Source: an uncultured bacterium (GTDB lineage: Bacteria > Planctomycetota > UBA1135 > GCA-002686595). Taken from it: a stretch of 32,434 bases of DNA. The DNA is taken from assembly GCA_938030175.1 (NCBI GenBank), contig CALHGQ010000700.1, forward strand, positions 1-32,434, written 5' to 3'. Below the pieces are notes generated by a model that had not been told where the DNA came from, ran no database searches, and saw only the letters and a list, made by a program, of their open reading frames with translations. Below are positions 18,201-25,343 of the stretch, one piece after another; position 1 is the stretch's first letter, and each line of letters begins with the position of its first letter. Made by a program: the position numbers and the translations under genes.

Positions 18201-18295
18201 CACCCATCGCTGCGGCTGACACGATCGACGTCCTCACCCCCACCGATGCAGCGGGCAACGAGGGTGCCACCATCACGCTGGATCCGGTGGAGTAG
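15278..18295 (+). CDS. Large lipoprotein with repeated Ig-like domains
   Basis: A 1005-residue lipoprotein. The signal ends in LGLAAC with lipidated Cys27, followed by an acidic spacer. The body is a string of SbsA/Big_5-type Ig-like domains, each carrying an ANYT- or NYxI-like strand and a closing DxAGN turn: about 40-135, 145-250, 255-310, 590-700, 705-800, 805-905 and 910-1005. Between roughly 310 and 530 the pattern is interrupted by a different module: DGTTAVVFEFD and DGITSVSFEFD are near copies, and NLLAAINAS...NDATGAAGNVSI is echoed by NLRAAIDAN...NDAVGTAGNVDI. Such modules occur in adhesins and phage-tail-like proteins. It probably sits on the cell surface in adhesion or matrix binding. 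The gene is low in lysine, has no visible ribosome binding site and ends in a strong terminator. Confidence 0.85.
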   Translation: MLDSSSLPSHGSLALPAALLALGLAACSSSDDGPAGPDVTAPVASSFVQDRTTDPTGSTVNVNFNEAVTAATAEIIANYTVSGGINVTAANLGPTGRGVALTLDAPAIPGDNTIEVAAGIEDAAGNASEAVTATAITSTDTSAPGAASVEGETVSGPENDMIIVTFNDDMVASEVEVVANWTIESPLGTNWDATGATVSYDAMTREATMTLGAASADQNLQTFDDIHVSFIGMRDIGGNTIAATAIGTSAVSGMVMGDTEPPVLMSVVPGSGTDATLTFSENVINMETSDLSATGTSIVLTDANDPGMAAAGTLALSGVVADGDTISISDGTTAVVFEFDFGATGSISLSGQPADTDEVTIGDGITSVSFEFDNDASATGTPVTIGADANATGANLLAAINASALTVTATMGATDADVNLRNDATGAAGNVSITNTDTATVQTIVGMAGGGVTGANEVVAVDTTSEAVTMTNLRAAIDANAFNITTAAGANPESAALANDAVGTAGNVDITVVQAGSAIAATGMAGGTEMGTLTLEATASTSLTDDLQATVTFASAPEAADTLRLVGATDLAGNQMFSVLAAPVVAADATIPSLDAASLSVETLSGENNDSITVVYDVPMHPESVVDPANYTITGAAAIDLTGATFTFDDVDEVTITFGPESGVNLLTADAHTIEVNNVSSLQGVARTAANTEAGITPTGDTTAPSIGVSDARLDPNVANSVIVTFDEAVSETGGIDIANYTIAGNTTTAAEFDTPRTVRVTFQDEPALADNMDIAVAAATDLAGNAVVGVATVSIAAADATVPTLDTVTAMANGASGPDMVQLAFSEPLTTSVAETIGNYSITSNSAPVDLTDARIEASSADDSVRIYLAEGIRLQTGDAVSVTTANLTDAAGNLVAAAPVNGTVAGDAVAPAAAVSFVNLSQSVTGTTVDVQFDEPMDMTTTMTAGNWSGSNSQTATEVTMLNERTYRVTFSAPIAAADTIDVLTPTDAAGNEGATITLDPVE

Positions 18296-18340
18296 CGAAT
18301 AGCCGCGCCGCCCGGCGTCCCCTCCGGGCGATCGTAGCCA

Positions 18341-18384
18341 AGCCGGCCAGCACTCTTCAGAGAGTGCTGGCCGGCTCCTTTTTG
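18341..18384 (+). terminator. Strong intrinsic terminator
   Basis: A perfect 16-bp stem, 18341-18356 paired with 18361-18376, closes a TCAG loop and is followed by CCTTTTTG. It starts 46 bp after the stop of the Ig-like lipoprotein gene and ends 32 bp before the 3' end of the convergent beta-helix gene. The T-run is only on the plus-strand side, so it serves the lipoprotein gene. Confidence 0.93.
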
Positions 18385-18415
18385 ATGGGGCCTGCGCGCG
18401 CGGCAGGCCTTGTCC

Positions 18416-20341
18416 CTACTGGAACGTGATCGACAGAGCCGAGGACGTGTTGGACGTAGCCTGCGGGTTCGCGTCACGGAACCAGTACTGGAACAGCCAC
18501 GTCTCGCCGGCCAAGACGACGCCACCTTGGGGGAAGGCGTCGAGCCGCGGGCGGAACGAGACCACGCCGGTGCCTCGGTCGTTCAACACGGTGTTGCTGA
18601 AGCGGAGAATACTGCCTCCGAGGCAGAGAAGCCCTTGGCTGCCGCCGCCGAGCATCTGGTTGCCAGCAGTTTCAGACGCAAGGAAGTAGCCGAGGGACCC
18701 AGCGGGGCTTTCGGTGACGTTCAGCACCAGTCGATTCTCCGAGGCGGCCGGGTCGCCGAGGGCGCTGAGTGCCGCGCCTTGACCCGTCGAGTTTGGGTTC
18801 GCGGTGCAGGTGGTTGCGCCGAGGGCGCCAGCGCATCCAGCTTCGCAGCGGAACGGATCGAAGGGAATCGCGCCGCGATCGGCCCGCGTGCCGTCCGCGT
18901 CCAGTGGCGACGCGGGATCACCGGTGTCGATCGAGGGCGAATCCGGCAGGAGTGCGAAGTCGGGCCAGAGGCTCTCCGGAACGCTGATGTTTCCGTTGCC
19001 TGGGAAGCCGCCTTCCACGTTGGAGAAGGTCGCGGTTCCCGTCGCCGGACTGATGCGTGGAGCCGCTCCGCCCAAGACGATCGAGTTCCGGAGCGTCACG
19101 TTCCCCTGGGCGGTGGAGGCCACGATGGTTCCGTTGGAGTTCACGGCGGTGTTGTTCACGAAGGTGCAGAAGTCCACGTCCCAGGCGCCGTTGAGGGCGC
19201 CGCCGCCACCGGTGTAGGTGTCCGTGGCGGTGTTGCCGCTGAAGATCGATCCCGTGACCGTGCCCGATCCGGCCACGGCGCCGCCGCACCCGTACTGACC
19301 GCCGCCGAAAGCGACGTTGTTCTCAAAGCGGCAGCCCGCGATGTCGGCCGCGCCGTAGATCGCTGCGCCGAACTGTCCTTCGTTGCCCCGGAACGTGGAG
19401 CCCGTGACGGTCGCCGTAGCGCCCGACTCCATGAAGATCCCCGAGCCGTTGTACGGATCAAAGACAGCGCGGTTCCCCGCGAAGAGCGAGTCCCGTACGT
19501 CCAGCACGGAGGCGGACGCCGCGAAGATCCCCGCACCCTCAAAGCCAGGCGCATGGTTCACGACCTGACAATCGGACATGTCGAGGGACGAGCCGTAGAG
19601 CGCAAGGGCTCCGCCGGAGCCACCCTGGGGCCCGGGGGTCGAATCCCGGAACGTTGTGTTCTGGACCGTGACGGAGCTATTCGTTGCGTAGACGCCGCCG
19701 CCAAAGGTCCCGAAGCAGCGCTGGAAGAGGCAGCCGTCGAGCCGAAGGTCCGACTGCGTTGCGTAGATTCCACCGCCGCTGCTAAACGACGATGCCTGGG
19801 CGAGGTCCTCGAACACGGTGTCCGTGATCTCCAGAACGCCGTCCGCCACGTAGATGCCGGCGCCTTGGGCCGCCGGGCCGTAGTGCTCGACGTAGCTTTG
19901 ACGAACGATGAGGTCGCGCAGGGTCGCGTCAGAGGCTTCGCAGTAGATCGCCCCGCCCTGTCCATCGAAACCGTTGGTCCAATCTCCGGCCTGGGCCGCG
20001 AGGGTGAACCCTTCGAAGGAAGAGTCCAGGCTCTGGCCCCCTGCCAGCCGCAGGATGGGCGCAGAGGACGTAGGTGCGATCAAGCCCTCCAGAATCGTTG
20101 CCTGGGGACCTGCGACCGACCGCACGATGAGGTCCTTGCCGCCGAAGTCGATGGCTTCGTTCAAGTAGGTCCCGGGCTGCACGAGGACCGTGTCCCCCGT
20201 GAGGGTGGCGGCCTGGGCGACGGCAAAGTCGACCCGCGTATACGGATCGGTGATCGTACCGGTGCCGGGGGCTGCGCCGCTGCTATCGACGTACCACGTG
20301 GTCTGGAGCGGGGCCACGAGACAGAGTGCGAGTGTGATCAT
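18416..20341 (-). CDS. Secreted right-handed beta-helix protein with WFRD C-terminal domain
   Basis: A 641-residue protein. Starting at ATG 20341 gives a short signal peptide (MITLALCLVAPLQ) directly followed by WYVDSSGAAPGTGTITDPY, the usual opening of pectate-lyase-like beta helices; the open frame upstream to 20422 gives no signal. Residues about 15-490 are repeats of GGAIY, GAGIY, GGGVYATNSS, SGGGIYATQSD and similar, as in polymorphic outer-membrane-type proteins, ending with SIDTGDPASPLDADGTRADRGAI, a 'choice-of-anchor Q' style closing. Residues 508-641 (DNA 18416-18820) are the same C-terminal domain as in the protein at 10615-11691: CTANPNSTG ... LCLGGSILRF ... WLFQYWFRD ... SNTSSALSITFQ. 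Polysaccharide binding or cleavage is possible but no catalytic residues can be assigned. Confidence 0.8.
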   Translation of the reverse strand: MITLALCLVAPLQTTWYVDSSGAAPGTGTITDPYTRVDFAVAQAATLTGDTVLVQPGTYLNEAIDFGGKDLIVRSVAGPQATILEGLIAPTSSAPILRLAGGQSLDSSFEGFTLAAQAGDWTNGFDGQGGAIYCEASDATLRDLIVRQSYVEHYGPAAQGAGIYVADGVLEITDTVFEDLAQASSFSSGGGIYATQSDLRLDGCLFQRCFGTFGGGVYATNSSVTVQNTTFRDSTPGPQGGSGGALALYGSSLDMSDCQVVNHAPGFEGAGIFAASASVLDVRDSLFAGNRAVFDPYNGSGIFMESGATATVTGSTFRGNEGQFGAAIYGAADIAGCRFENNVAFGGGQYGCGGAVAGSGTVTGSIFSGNTATDTYTGGGGALNGAWDVDFCTFVNNTAVNSNGTIVASTAQGNVTLRNSIVLGGAAPRISPATGTATFSNVEGGFPGNGNISVPESLWPDFALLPDSPSIDTGDPASPLDADGTRADRGAIPFDPFRCEAGCAGALGATTCTANPNSTGQGAALSALGDPAASENRLVLNVTESPAGSLGYFLASETAGNQMLGGGSQGLLCLGGSILRFSNTVLNDRGTGVVSFRPRLDAFPQGGVVLAGETWLFQYWFRDANPQATSNTSSALSITFQ

Positions 20342-20430
20342 GGTTTCGTTGGGAGGGGTGGGAGGAAACGGCGACTGAATACGCTGGGAAGGCCCACCCG
20401 AAGGGCTGTTGCACCGCTCCAACCTACGTT

Positions 20431-20466
20431 GAATCCCGCGGATTCTTCCCGCAGGCGTGCCTGCGG
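20431..20466. repeat. Two adjacent hairpins between secreted-protein genes
   Basis: GAATCC (20431-20436) and GGATTC (20440-20445) form a perfect 6-bp stem with a 3-nt loop. Immediately beside it, 20449-20455 pairs with 20460-20466 (7 bp, loop CGTG). They lie 5 bp past the stop of the esterase-like gene, between it and the beta-helix gene. No T-run follows on the minus strand, so this may be a non-canonical terminator or a processing site. Confidence 0.35.
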
Positions 20467-20470
20467 CGGG

Positions 20471-22348
20471 CTAGCGGCCCACGGGGAGGCTCGCTTCTAG
20501 CGCGGAGCCTATGACGTAGACCACGGCGTCGAAGCGGTTCCACGCGCCGTCTCCCGCATCGAGGTTTGCGTCCCGCAGATGGGACTCGGAGAAGGACTCA
20601 AGAAGGAGCGCGCGCCCGGCACCCTGGTAGGCCGATCGCAGCGCGACGCGGCCGACACCGTTGAGGGGCGTGTTCCCAAGCCGATAGATGCCTCCCTCCC
20701 GAAGCACGCCCGCGCGGAGCGCCCAGGAGTACTCGTCGACAAAGCGGTGGTACTGGGTGGCCCAACGCTTGTGGGTCAGGGTGCTGACGCCCGAGGCTTG
20801 GTCCATGTCGTAACCGAGGGGCTTCGCCATGAGCGTGGCGACGTTGCCCCGGGTGGGCGGGTAGCGCTGTTCGAGGTACGCAGCCTCCCACCACGCGCCG
20901 TCATCGCGCGTCACCCCTTTGTACGCGTGCGCCCAGCCCTCTTTGAACACGACGAGGCCGCTTTCGAGCGCCTCGGGCGTGAACCGGCTCCCATGGAACT
21001 CAGTGATGTTGCGCACCATGGAGCCTTGGCGATCGGCCATCCGGGTGGGGCGTCGCCGTGCGACGACGGACTCTTCCAGATTGATCAAGGCGTTCTCCAC
21101 GAAGCGGCGACTCATCCACGGGTGCTCCGCGGAGTCCGCGGCCCTTCGATTCAGAACGCCACGGAGGCGCGTCACTTCGGCGAGGACGTCTTCGTCCTGG
21201 GCCCCCGCCGGAAGCTCGCTCTGGAACTTGGCGTCCGCTGCGCGAAAGTACTCGCCGAGCGCGTCCTCGAGCGTTCGCCCATAGTCGAACTCGGCGTCGA
21301 GACAGCAGACGGCGATCGGCTTCGCACCTTGCTCGCGGTTCCAGACGCGAACCGAGTCGAGCAGGTCACGCGTGGACTGGGCCATCACCAGTGCGCGCAG
21401 CGATGAGTTCCAGAAGCGCTCGGCGTCGGCGTCCGAGCCGAGCGAAACGTAGCGCCTGAAGTGCGCCGTGTGGGAGTAGCTGTGCTCCAGAAAGAGCGTC
21501 GATACCCCGCGCTCCCGCATCAGCCACTCAAGCATGTCCTGGAAGAGCTGATTGACGCCTACGTTCCAATGCTCCTCCCCAAAGAAGAACACGCTCTCTT
21601 CACGGAGGAGTTCCGTGAGACGCTCTTGGAAACGCGCGCTCAAGGCGGGCTGCGGACCCGGGGCATAGACCGGCGACAGCTTCGCCGCTGCGGATAGGTC
21701 AGCGAGCCCGGCGAGCTCGACCTCCAGCTCATCCGGCGTGGGGAGGGCCGGAAGCGTTCGGGCCGGGGTGAGGCGAAGCTTGCCCCCGTGGTAGGCACCC
21801 TCGAACGCCACTCGGCCCTCAAACGTGACCGTCGCCGCGTGGCGTCCGGTGGGGACGCTCTTGATGTCCTTCAGGCCCTCCGGTGACAGGCCCCCAAGCC
21901 GAACCATGGATCCGTCCGCGCTGCGCACGTAGTAGCCCGTGCGACTGCGATCGAACGGGACGCCGCCGATCGAGACCCCGCCGTCCGCGTCACCAACGAT
22001 CGAACGGAACCACTCCGGATGTTGGAACGTACCGTGGACCCCGAGGAACACTGCGGGTCCAGAGGGGGCGGCTTCCAGCTCCGACTCGCGCGCCAGTCTT
22101 CCAACGTAGATCCCGTTCTCTTGGTAGTCGTCGAACGTGCTCTGGCTGTCCCCGTGGGTCGTCTCGCTTCCGGGCCCGTCGGCGAGTACCCAGGTCCATG
22201 GCGCTTCCTTCGCGCGCTGTTCGGTGAGTCGTGGTGGCGCGGGCTGGGTGCCCGAAAGCGTTTGGCCTTGGGCGAGTGCAACGAGACCGACTACGGGCAG
22301 CGCCCACACCCAGTGGAGCCGCTTGGTGGGCGAGAAGAGGTGGCTCAT
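20471..22348 (-). CDS. Secreted erythromycin-esterase/ChaN-like protein
   Basis: A 625-residue protein with a signal peptide or anchor (RLHWVWALPVVGLVALAQG, residues 10-28). The N-terminal half (about 45-230) contains beta-rich sequence, including AVFLGVHGTFQHPEWF, of no family I recognise. From about 240 to 620 it resembles the EreA/ChaN (Tiki-fold) superfamily: VFFFGEEHWNVGVNQLF with Glu258, Glu259 and His260, then a helix and VSTLFLEHSYS with Glu288-His289, and ALVMAQSTRDLLDSVRVWN further on. In that superfamily such Glu/His residues form the active site of esterases, haem-binding proteins or proteases. GGAG lies 4 nt before the ATG, which supports the start. The gene diverges from the histidine operon. 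Superfamily placement is moderate; substrate unknown. Confidence 0.55.
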   Translation of the reverse strand: MSHLFSPTKRLHWVWALPVVGLVALAQGQTLSGTQPAPPRLTEQRAKEAPWTWVLADGPGSETTHGDSQSTFDDYQENGIYVGRLARESELEAAPSGPAVFLGVHGTFQHPEWFRSIVGDADGGVSIGGVPFDRSRTGYYVRSADGSMVRLGGLSPEGLKDIKSVPTGRHAATVTFEGRVAFEGAYHGGKLRLTPARTLPALPTPDELEVELAGLADLSAAAKLSPVYAPGPQPALSARFQERLTELLREESVFFFGEEHWNVGVNQLFQDMLEWLMRERGVSTLFLEHSYSHTAHFRRYVSLGSDADAERFWNSSLRALVMAQSTRDLLDSVRVWNREQGAKPIAVCCLDAEFDYGRTLEDALGEYFRAADAKFQSELPAGAQDEDVLAEVTRLRGVLNRRAADSAEHPWMSRRFVENALINLEESVVARRRPTRMADRQGSMVRNITEFHGSRFTPEALESGLVVFKEGWAHAYKGVTRDDGAWWEAAYLEQRYPPTRGNVATLMAKPLGYDMDQASGVSTLTHKRWATQYHRFVDEYSWALRAGVLREGGIYRLGNTPLNGVGRVALRSAYQGAGRALLLESFSESHLRDANLDAGDGAWNRFDAVVYVIGSALEASLPVGR

Positions 22349-22500
22349 GGAGCTCCAAGGTAGCGCGACGCCGCGGATTCAGGGCTTCCCTGGAAAGGTG
22401 CGCAAGCCGACCCCGCGCCACCTTGCCACACAGCTTCCTGCCGAGATTCCAGATCCATGGGGTTGCGCTCTCTGCCCGATCGCCTACCCTCCCGTTCGCC
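22349..22500. other. Divergent upstream region of the histidine operon
   Basis: This 152-bp stretch separates the start of the esterase-like gene (minus) from the His-rich leader frame (plus). Apart from the weak promoter candidate listed separately and a small hairpin (CAGGG 22380-22384 with CCCTG 22388-22392), I see no feature. No alternative gene fits. Confidence 0.5.
22463..22490 (+). promoter_or_regulatory. Candidate promoter of the histidine operon
   Basis: TTGCGC (22463-22468) and TACCCT (22485-22490) are 16 bp apart and weakly resemble -35 and -10 boxes. Transcription would then start near 22497, leaving the leader peptide ATG at 22501 almost at the 5' end. The match is poor in the centre of both boxes; the position is plausible but unproven. 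Confidence 0.3.
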
Positions 22501-22566
22501 ATGTTCCGCGCCCTCGAGATCGCTTGTCTGCATCATCACCATGCTCCCCCAGGAGCCTGGTGCTGA
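22501..22566 (+). CDS. hisL: Histidine operon leader peptide
   Basis: A 21-codon frame, MFRALEIACLHHHHAPPGAWC followed by TGA (I write it as MFRALEIACL, then HHHH, then APPGAWC). Four consecutive histidine codons, CAT CAT CAC CAT, occupy 22531-22542, about 150 bp before hisG and followed by strong alternative hairpins. This is the layout of the enterobacterial his leader, where ribosomes stall on uncharged tRNA-His. Its job would be to couple histidyl-tRNA supply to transcription of the operon; the peptide itself would have no function. No Shine-Dalgarno sequence precedes the ATG. The name hisL is by analogy. It could be chance, but the coincidence of His run, position and hairpins argues otherwise. 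Confidence 0.75.
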   Translation: MFRALEIACLHHHHAPPGAWC

Positions 22567-22668
22567 ATCTGCGTACGTAAACAAGACGTTCCGAATCACA
22601 CGCCGGCTCCCCAGGGAGTCGGCGTGTTGTCATAGGTGACAGCTTCGCCGTTCGCTCCGGGAGCCGGC
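22543..22668 (+). promoter_or_regulatory. Attenuator-like set of competing hairpins before hisG
   Basis: One segment (strand 2, 22598-22611) can pair with three partners. With strand 1, inside the leader frame just past the His codons (22552-22560, one bulged T), it forms 8 bp at 22603-22610. With strand 3 (22615-22627) it forms a 13-bp stem from 22598 with one G-T pair and a CCAG loop. With strand 4 (22659-22668) it forms a perfect 10-bp helix at 22602-22611. The helices are mutually exclusive, as attenuation requires. A ribosome stalled on the His codons would cover strand 1 and favour 2:3 or 2:4. Neither hairpin has a proper T-run (TTGTCAT after 2:3, TTTCCCC after 2:4), so which is the terminator, or whether access to the hisG ribosome site (22676) is controlled instead, is unresolved. 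Confidence 0.6.
22598..22627 (+). terminator. Hairpin 2:3 of the his leader
   Basis: A 13-bp stem (22598-22610 with 22615-22627) closed by a 4-nt loop, 31 bp after the leader peptide stop and 62 bp before hisG. It is by far the strongest hairpin in the leader. The tail is TTGTCAT, weak for an intrinsic terminator, so it may be a terminator of low efficiency or the antiterminator form. Confidence 0.5.
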
Positions 22669-22689
22669 TTTCCCCAAGGAGAGCCCACC

Positions 22690-23619
22690 GTGAAAGCTAT
22701 GACCATCCCCACCGTCGAGAGATCCGACGGTGCCAACGCCCCCTCGACGCCCCTCAAGCTCGCGCTACCCAAAGGCCGGCTGCAGGACGGCGTTTTGCAA
22801 CTACTCGGCGACGCCGGCGTGAGCGTGACCCTGGGCGGCCGCGCCTATCGACCCACCGTCACCCTAGAGAACACAGAAGCCAAGCTTCTGAAGCCCCAAA
22901 ACGTCGTCGAGATGCTCAGCGTCGGCGCACGGGACGTCGGGTTTGCGGGCGCAGACTGGGCCCTGGAGAAGCGCGCTTCGCTCGTCGAGCTGCTAGACAC
23001 TCGCCTCAATCCGGTCCGGATCGTGGCCGCAGCCCCGCGGGAGCGATTGAACGCCGACGGGGGCCTGCCGACCCGCGGGCTCGGCGGGCGACGACTCGTG
23101 GTTGCGTCCGAGTACGCGCAGGTCGCCAAGGCGTGGATTGAGCGCTCCGGCCTCGACGCCACGGTGCTGCGCACCTACGGCGCCACCGAGGTCTTCCCGC
23201 CGGAGGACGCCGACCTCATCGTCGACAACACCTCGACTGGGTCGACGCTCCAGGCCAACGGTCTCGTGATCGTCGACGAGGTACTGCGCTCGTCCACGCG
23301 CCTCTTCGCGAGCGAGGCGGCGGCGTCCGACCCTGCGAAGCGAGCGCGACTGGACCAGCTCGTGATGCTCCTCGTCTCTGTTCTCGACGCACGCTCCCGG
23401 GTCATGCTCGAGCTCAACGTCTCGCCGAAGGACCTCGACCGACTCCTCGACGTGCTGCCGTGCATGCGTCAGCCAACGATCTCTCCCCTTCGCGGGGAAG
23501 GGGGCTTTGCGGTGCGCGCTGCGGTGCCCAAGGCGGATGTGGCCACCCTCGTGCCTCGGCTGAAGGAGCTCGGCGGAGCCGACATCTGCATCTCCACCGT
23601 GAGCCAGCTGGTGTCCTGA
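22690..23619 (+). CDS. hisG: ATP phosphoribosyltransferase, long form
   Basis: First enzyme of histidine synthesis: condenses ATP with PRPP to phosphoribosyl-ATP. About 309 residues. KLALPKGRLQDGVLQLL opens the domain that binds ATP, and DADLIVDNTSTGSTLQANGL is the PRPP-binding signature. The C-terminus (about 235-309: MLELNVSPKDLDRLLDVLP ... ADICISTVSQLV) is the ACT-like regulatory domain of the long, hexameric HisG, so no HisZ partner is needed and feedback inhibition by histidine is expected. The frame is open from an ATG at 22636, but I chose GTG 22690 because AAGGAG (22676-22681) lies 8 nt before it; an ATG at 22699 is the next option. The stop overlaps the hisC start by 1 nt (TGATG). 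Confidence 0.95.
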   Translation: MKAMTIPTVERSDGANAPSTPLKLALPKGRLQDGVLQLLGDAGVSVTLGGRAYRPTVTLENTEAKLLKPQNVVEMLSVGARDVGFAGADWALEKRASLVELLDTRLNPVRIVAAAPRERLNADGGLPTRGLGGRRLVVASEYAQVAKAWIERSGLDATVLRTYGATEVFPPEDADLIVDNTSTGSTLQANGLVIVDEVLRSSTRLFASEAAASDPAKRARLDQLVMLLVSVLDARSRVMLELNVSPKDLDRLLDVLPCMRQPTISPLRGEGGFAVRAAVPKADVATLVPRLKELGGADICISTVSQLVS

Positions 23620-25343
23620 TGCAGAGCACAAAGACCATCCGACCCGCGCTCGCGCCGCGTCCAGGACCTGCGCCGAACGCAGGTGTCCGCCGGGCCTACT
23701 CCACGGCCGCGCCGACCGCGCCCATCGACCTCTGGCTCGCGGGCAATGAGGGCCGCTTGCCGGAAGGCCTCACCGTTCCCGGTAGCGGTGAAGGACTCGA
23801 TCGCTATCCGAGCTCCGCGGAGCTTTCGCGCACGATTGCGGCCAGGCACGGCGTCGATCCGAGCCAAGTCCTCGTCACGGCCGGGGCTGACGATGCGCTG
23901 CTTCGGCTCGCCCTCGCCTACCTCGATCAAGGCCGCGAGATCGTGCTGCCATCGCCCACGTTCGTGATGATCGAGCGCTACGCGGAGCTCGCGGGGGGCA
24001 CGGTGGTGCGCGTCGACTGGCCCGCGGGAACGGGCTATCCCACGGAGGCTGTGGTGCGAGCCATCACCCCGCGCACCTCCCTCGTCGCGATGGTCAGTCC
24101 GAACAATCCCACCGGGGATGTCGCGTCCAAGAACGATCTTGATCAGGTGACTGCCGCGGCGCCCGGGGCCCTTATCGTCGTGGATGGCGCCTACGCCGAG
24201 TTCGCGGACGAGGACCTTACGGGGCCCGCGCTGGAGCACTCCAACGCCGTGGTTCTACGCACGCTCTCGAAGGCGTACGGCTGCGCGGGGCTCAGGGTGG
24301 GCTACGCCCTCGCTTCGGCGGGCGTCATTGCGGTGCTACGTGCCGCTGGGAATCCCTATCCCTGCGCGGGCCCGTCGCTAGCGGCGGCGTCGCTCAGGTT
24401 GGAAGGCGACATCGCTCCCTTCGTGGACGCGGTCCGCGCCGAGCGCGATGAGCTCGCCCTCGCCCTCGCGAGCGGTGGGCTCACGGCCTACCCCAGCCAA
24501 GGCAACTTTGTGTACGCCCAAGGAGAGCGGGCCGGCCTCGTCGCCACCCTGCTCACGGGGTTTGGTATCGCAGTACGGTTCTTTCCCAGCGAGGGGGACA
24601 CCGCCGCGCTTCGCGTGACGTGCCCCGGAGGGGCTCCGGAGCAAGCGCGTCTGCTGCACGCCCTCGCGGTTGTGCAGGCCCCCGAAGCGATTCTCTTCGA
24701 CATGGACGGCGTCCTAGCGGACGTCTCGCGGTCCTACCGCGCAGCGATCGTTCAAACCGCGGCGTCCTTCGGCGCGGCGGTGGACGGCGACGATATCGAA
24801 GCGCTTAAGGCCAAAGGAAACGCCAACGACGACTGGGCTTTGACCCAGCGACTGCTTCGCAGCGCTGGCGTTAACGTCTCCCTTCCAGAGGTGACGGAGC
24901 GCTTCGAGGCGCTCTACCAAGGCGTGGGCGACGAGCCCGGACTCAAGGAGACCGAGACGCTCCTTTTGCCGCGGGAGACCTTGGTGAAGCTCGCCGCGCG
25001 GTTTCGCCTCGGGGTCGTCACGGGGCGGCCGCGCAGCGACGCTCGCTTCTTCTTGGAGCGCCAGGGAATCGCCGATCTCTTCGACGTCGTGGTCACCCGG
25101 GAGGACGCGGCCCTCAAGCCGAGTCCCGAGCCGACGCGGTCCGCGCTGAAGGAGCTAGGGGTGCGTCGTGCTTGGCTCCTCGGGGACACCCTCGACGACA
25201 TCCAAAGCGCGAAGGCCGCCGGCGTCCTCGGCGTGGGCGTCCTCGCGCCCGGGGCAGCCAGCGGCGCTGCCCTGGGACTCCGCCGTGGTGGCGCCGCCAC
25301 CGTTCTCACCAACGTCTCAGACATCGTCGAGCTTCTCCCATGA
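23619..25343 (+). CDS. hisC: Histidinol-phosphate aminotransferase fused to a HAD phosphatase
   Basis: A 574-residue two-domain protein. Residues about 25-352 are a fold-type I PLP aminotransferase: [17 protein letters not shown] and TLSKAYG with the PLP lysine Lys218, then GLRVGYAL. This is HisC, which transaminates imidazole-acetol phosphate to histidinol phosphate. Residues about 355-574 are a HAD hydrolase with all four motifs: DMDGVLAD (Asp361, Asp363), VVTGRP (Thr468), Lys500 in LKPSPEP, and GDTLDDIQ (Asp523, Asp526, Asp527). No other histidinol-phosphatase is encoded in the operon and HisB lacks its phosphatase domain, so the HAD half probably removes phosphate from the product of the first half. 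The start at 23619 overlaps hisG by 1 nt; the longer frame from 23460 runs inside hisG. Overlaps hisB by 4 nt. Confidence 0.93.
   Translation: MQSTKTIRPALAPRPGPAPNAGVRRAYSTAAPTAPIDLWLAGNEGRLPEGLTVPGSGEGLDRYPSSAELSRTIAARHGVDPSQVLVTAGADDALLRLALAYLDQGREIVLPSPTFVMIERYAELAGGTVVRVDWPAGTGYPTEAVVRAITPRTSLVAMVSPNNPTGDVASKNDLDQVTAAAPGALIVVDGAYAEFADEDLTGPALEHSNAVVLRTLSKAYGCAGLRVGYALASAGVIAVLRAAGNPYPCAGPSLAAASLRLEGDIAPFVDAVRAERDELALALASGGLTAYPSQGNFVYAQGERAGLVATLLTGFGIAVRFFPSEGDTAALRVTCPGGAPEQARLLHALAVVQAPEAILFDMDGVLADVSRSYRAAIVQTAASFGAAVDGDDIEALKAKGNANDDWALTQRLLRSAGVNVSLPEVTERFEALYQGVGDEPGLKETETLLLPRETLVKLAARFRLGVVTGRPRSDARFFLERQGIADLFDVVVTREDAALKPSPEPTRSALKELGVRRAWLLGDTLDDIQSAKAAGVLGVGVLAPGAASGAALGLRRGGAATVLTNVSDIVELLP

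Noticed and set aside
18410-20500. A 696-codon open frame on the plus strand
   Set aside because: It is antisense to the beta-helix gene, whose minus-strand product has a signal peptide, repeated GGxIY motifs and a C-terminal domain shared with another protein. The plus-strand translation is Arg/Gly/Val-rich without motifs.
22457-22639. A 60-codon frame overlapping the his leader
   Set aside because: It has no His run, crosses the hairpins and has no protein features; the frame from 22501 explains the region better.
23460-23618. N-terminal extension of the hisC-HAD protein by 53 residues
   Set aside because: The extension lies within hisG in another frame and has no conserved sequence; ATG 23619 fits the TGATG overlap.
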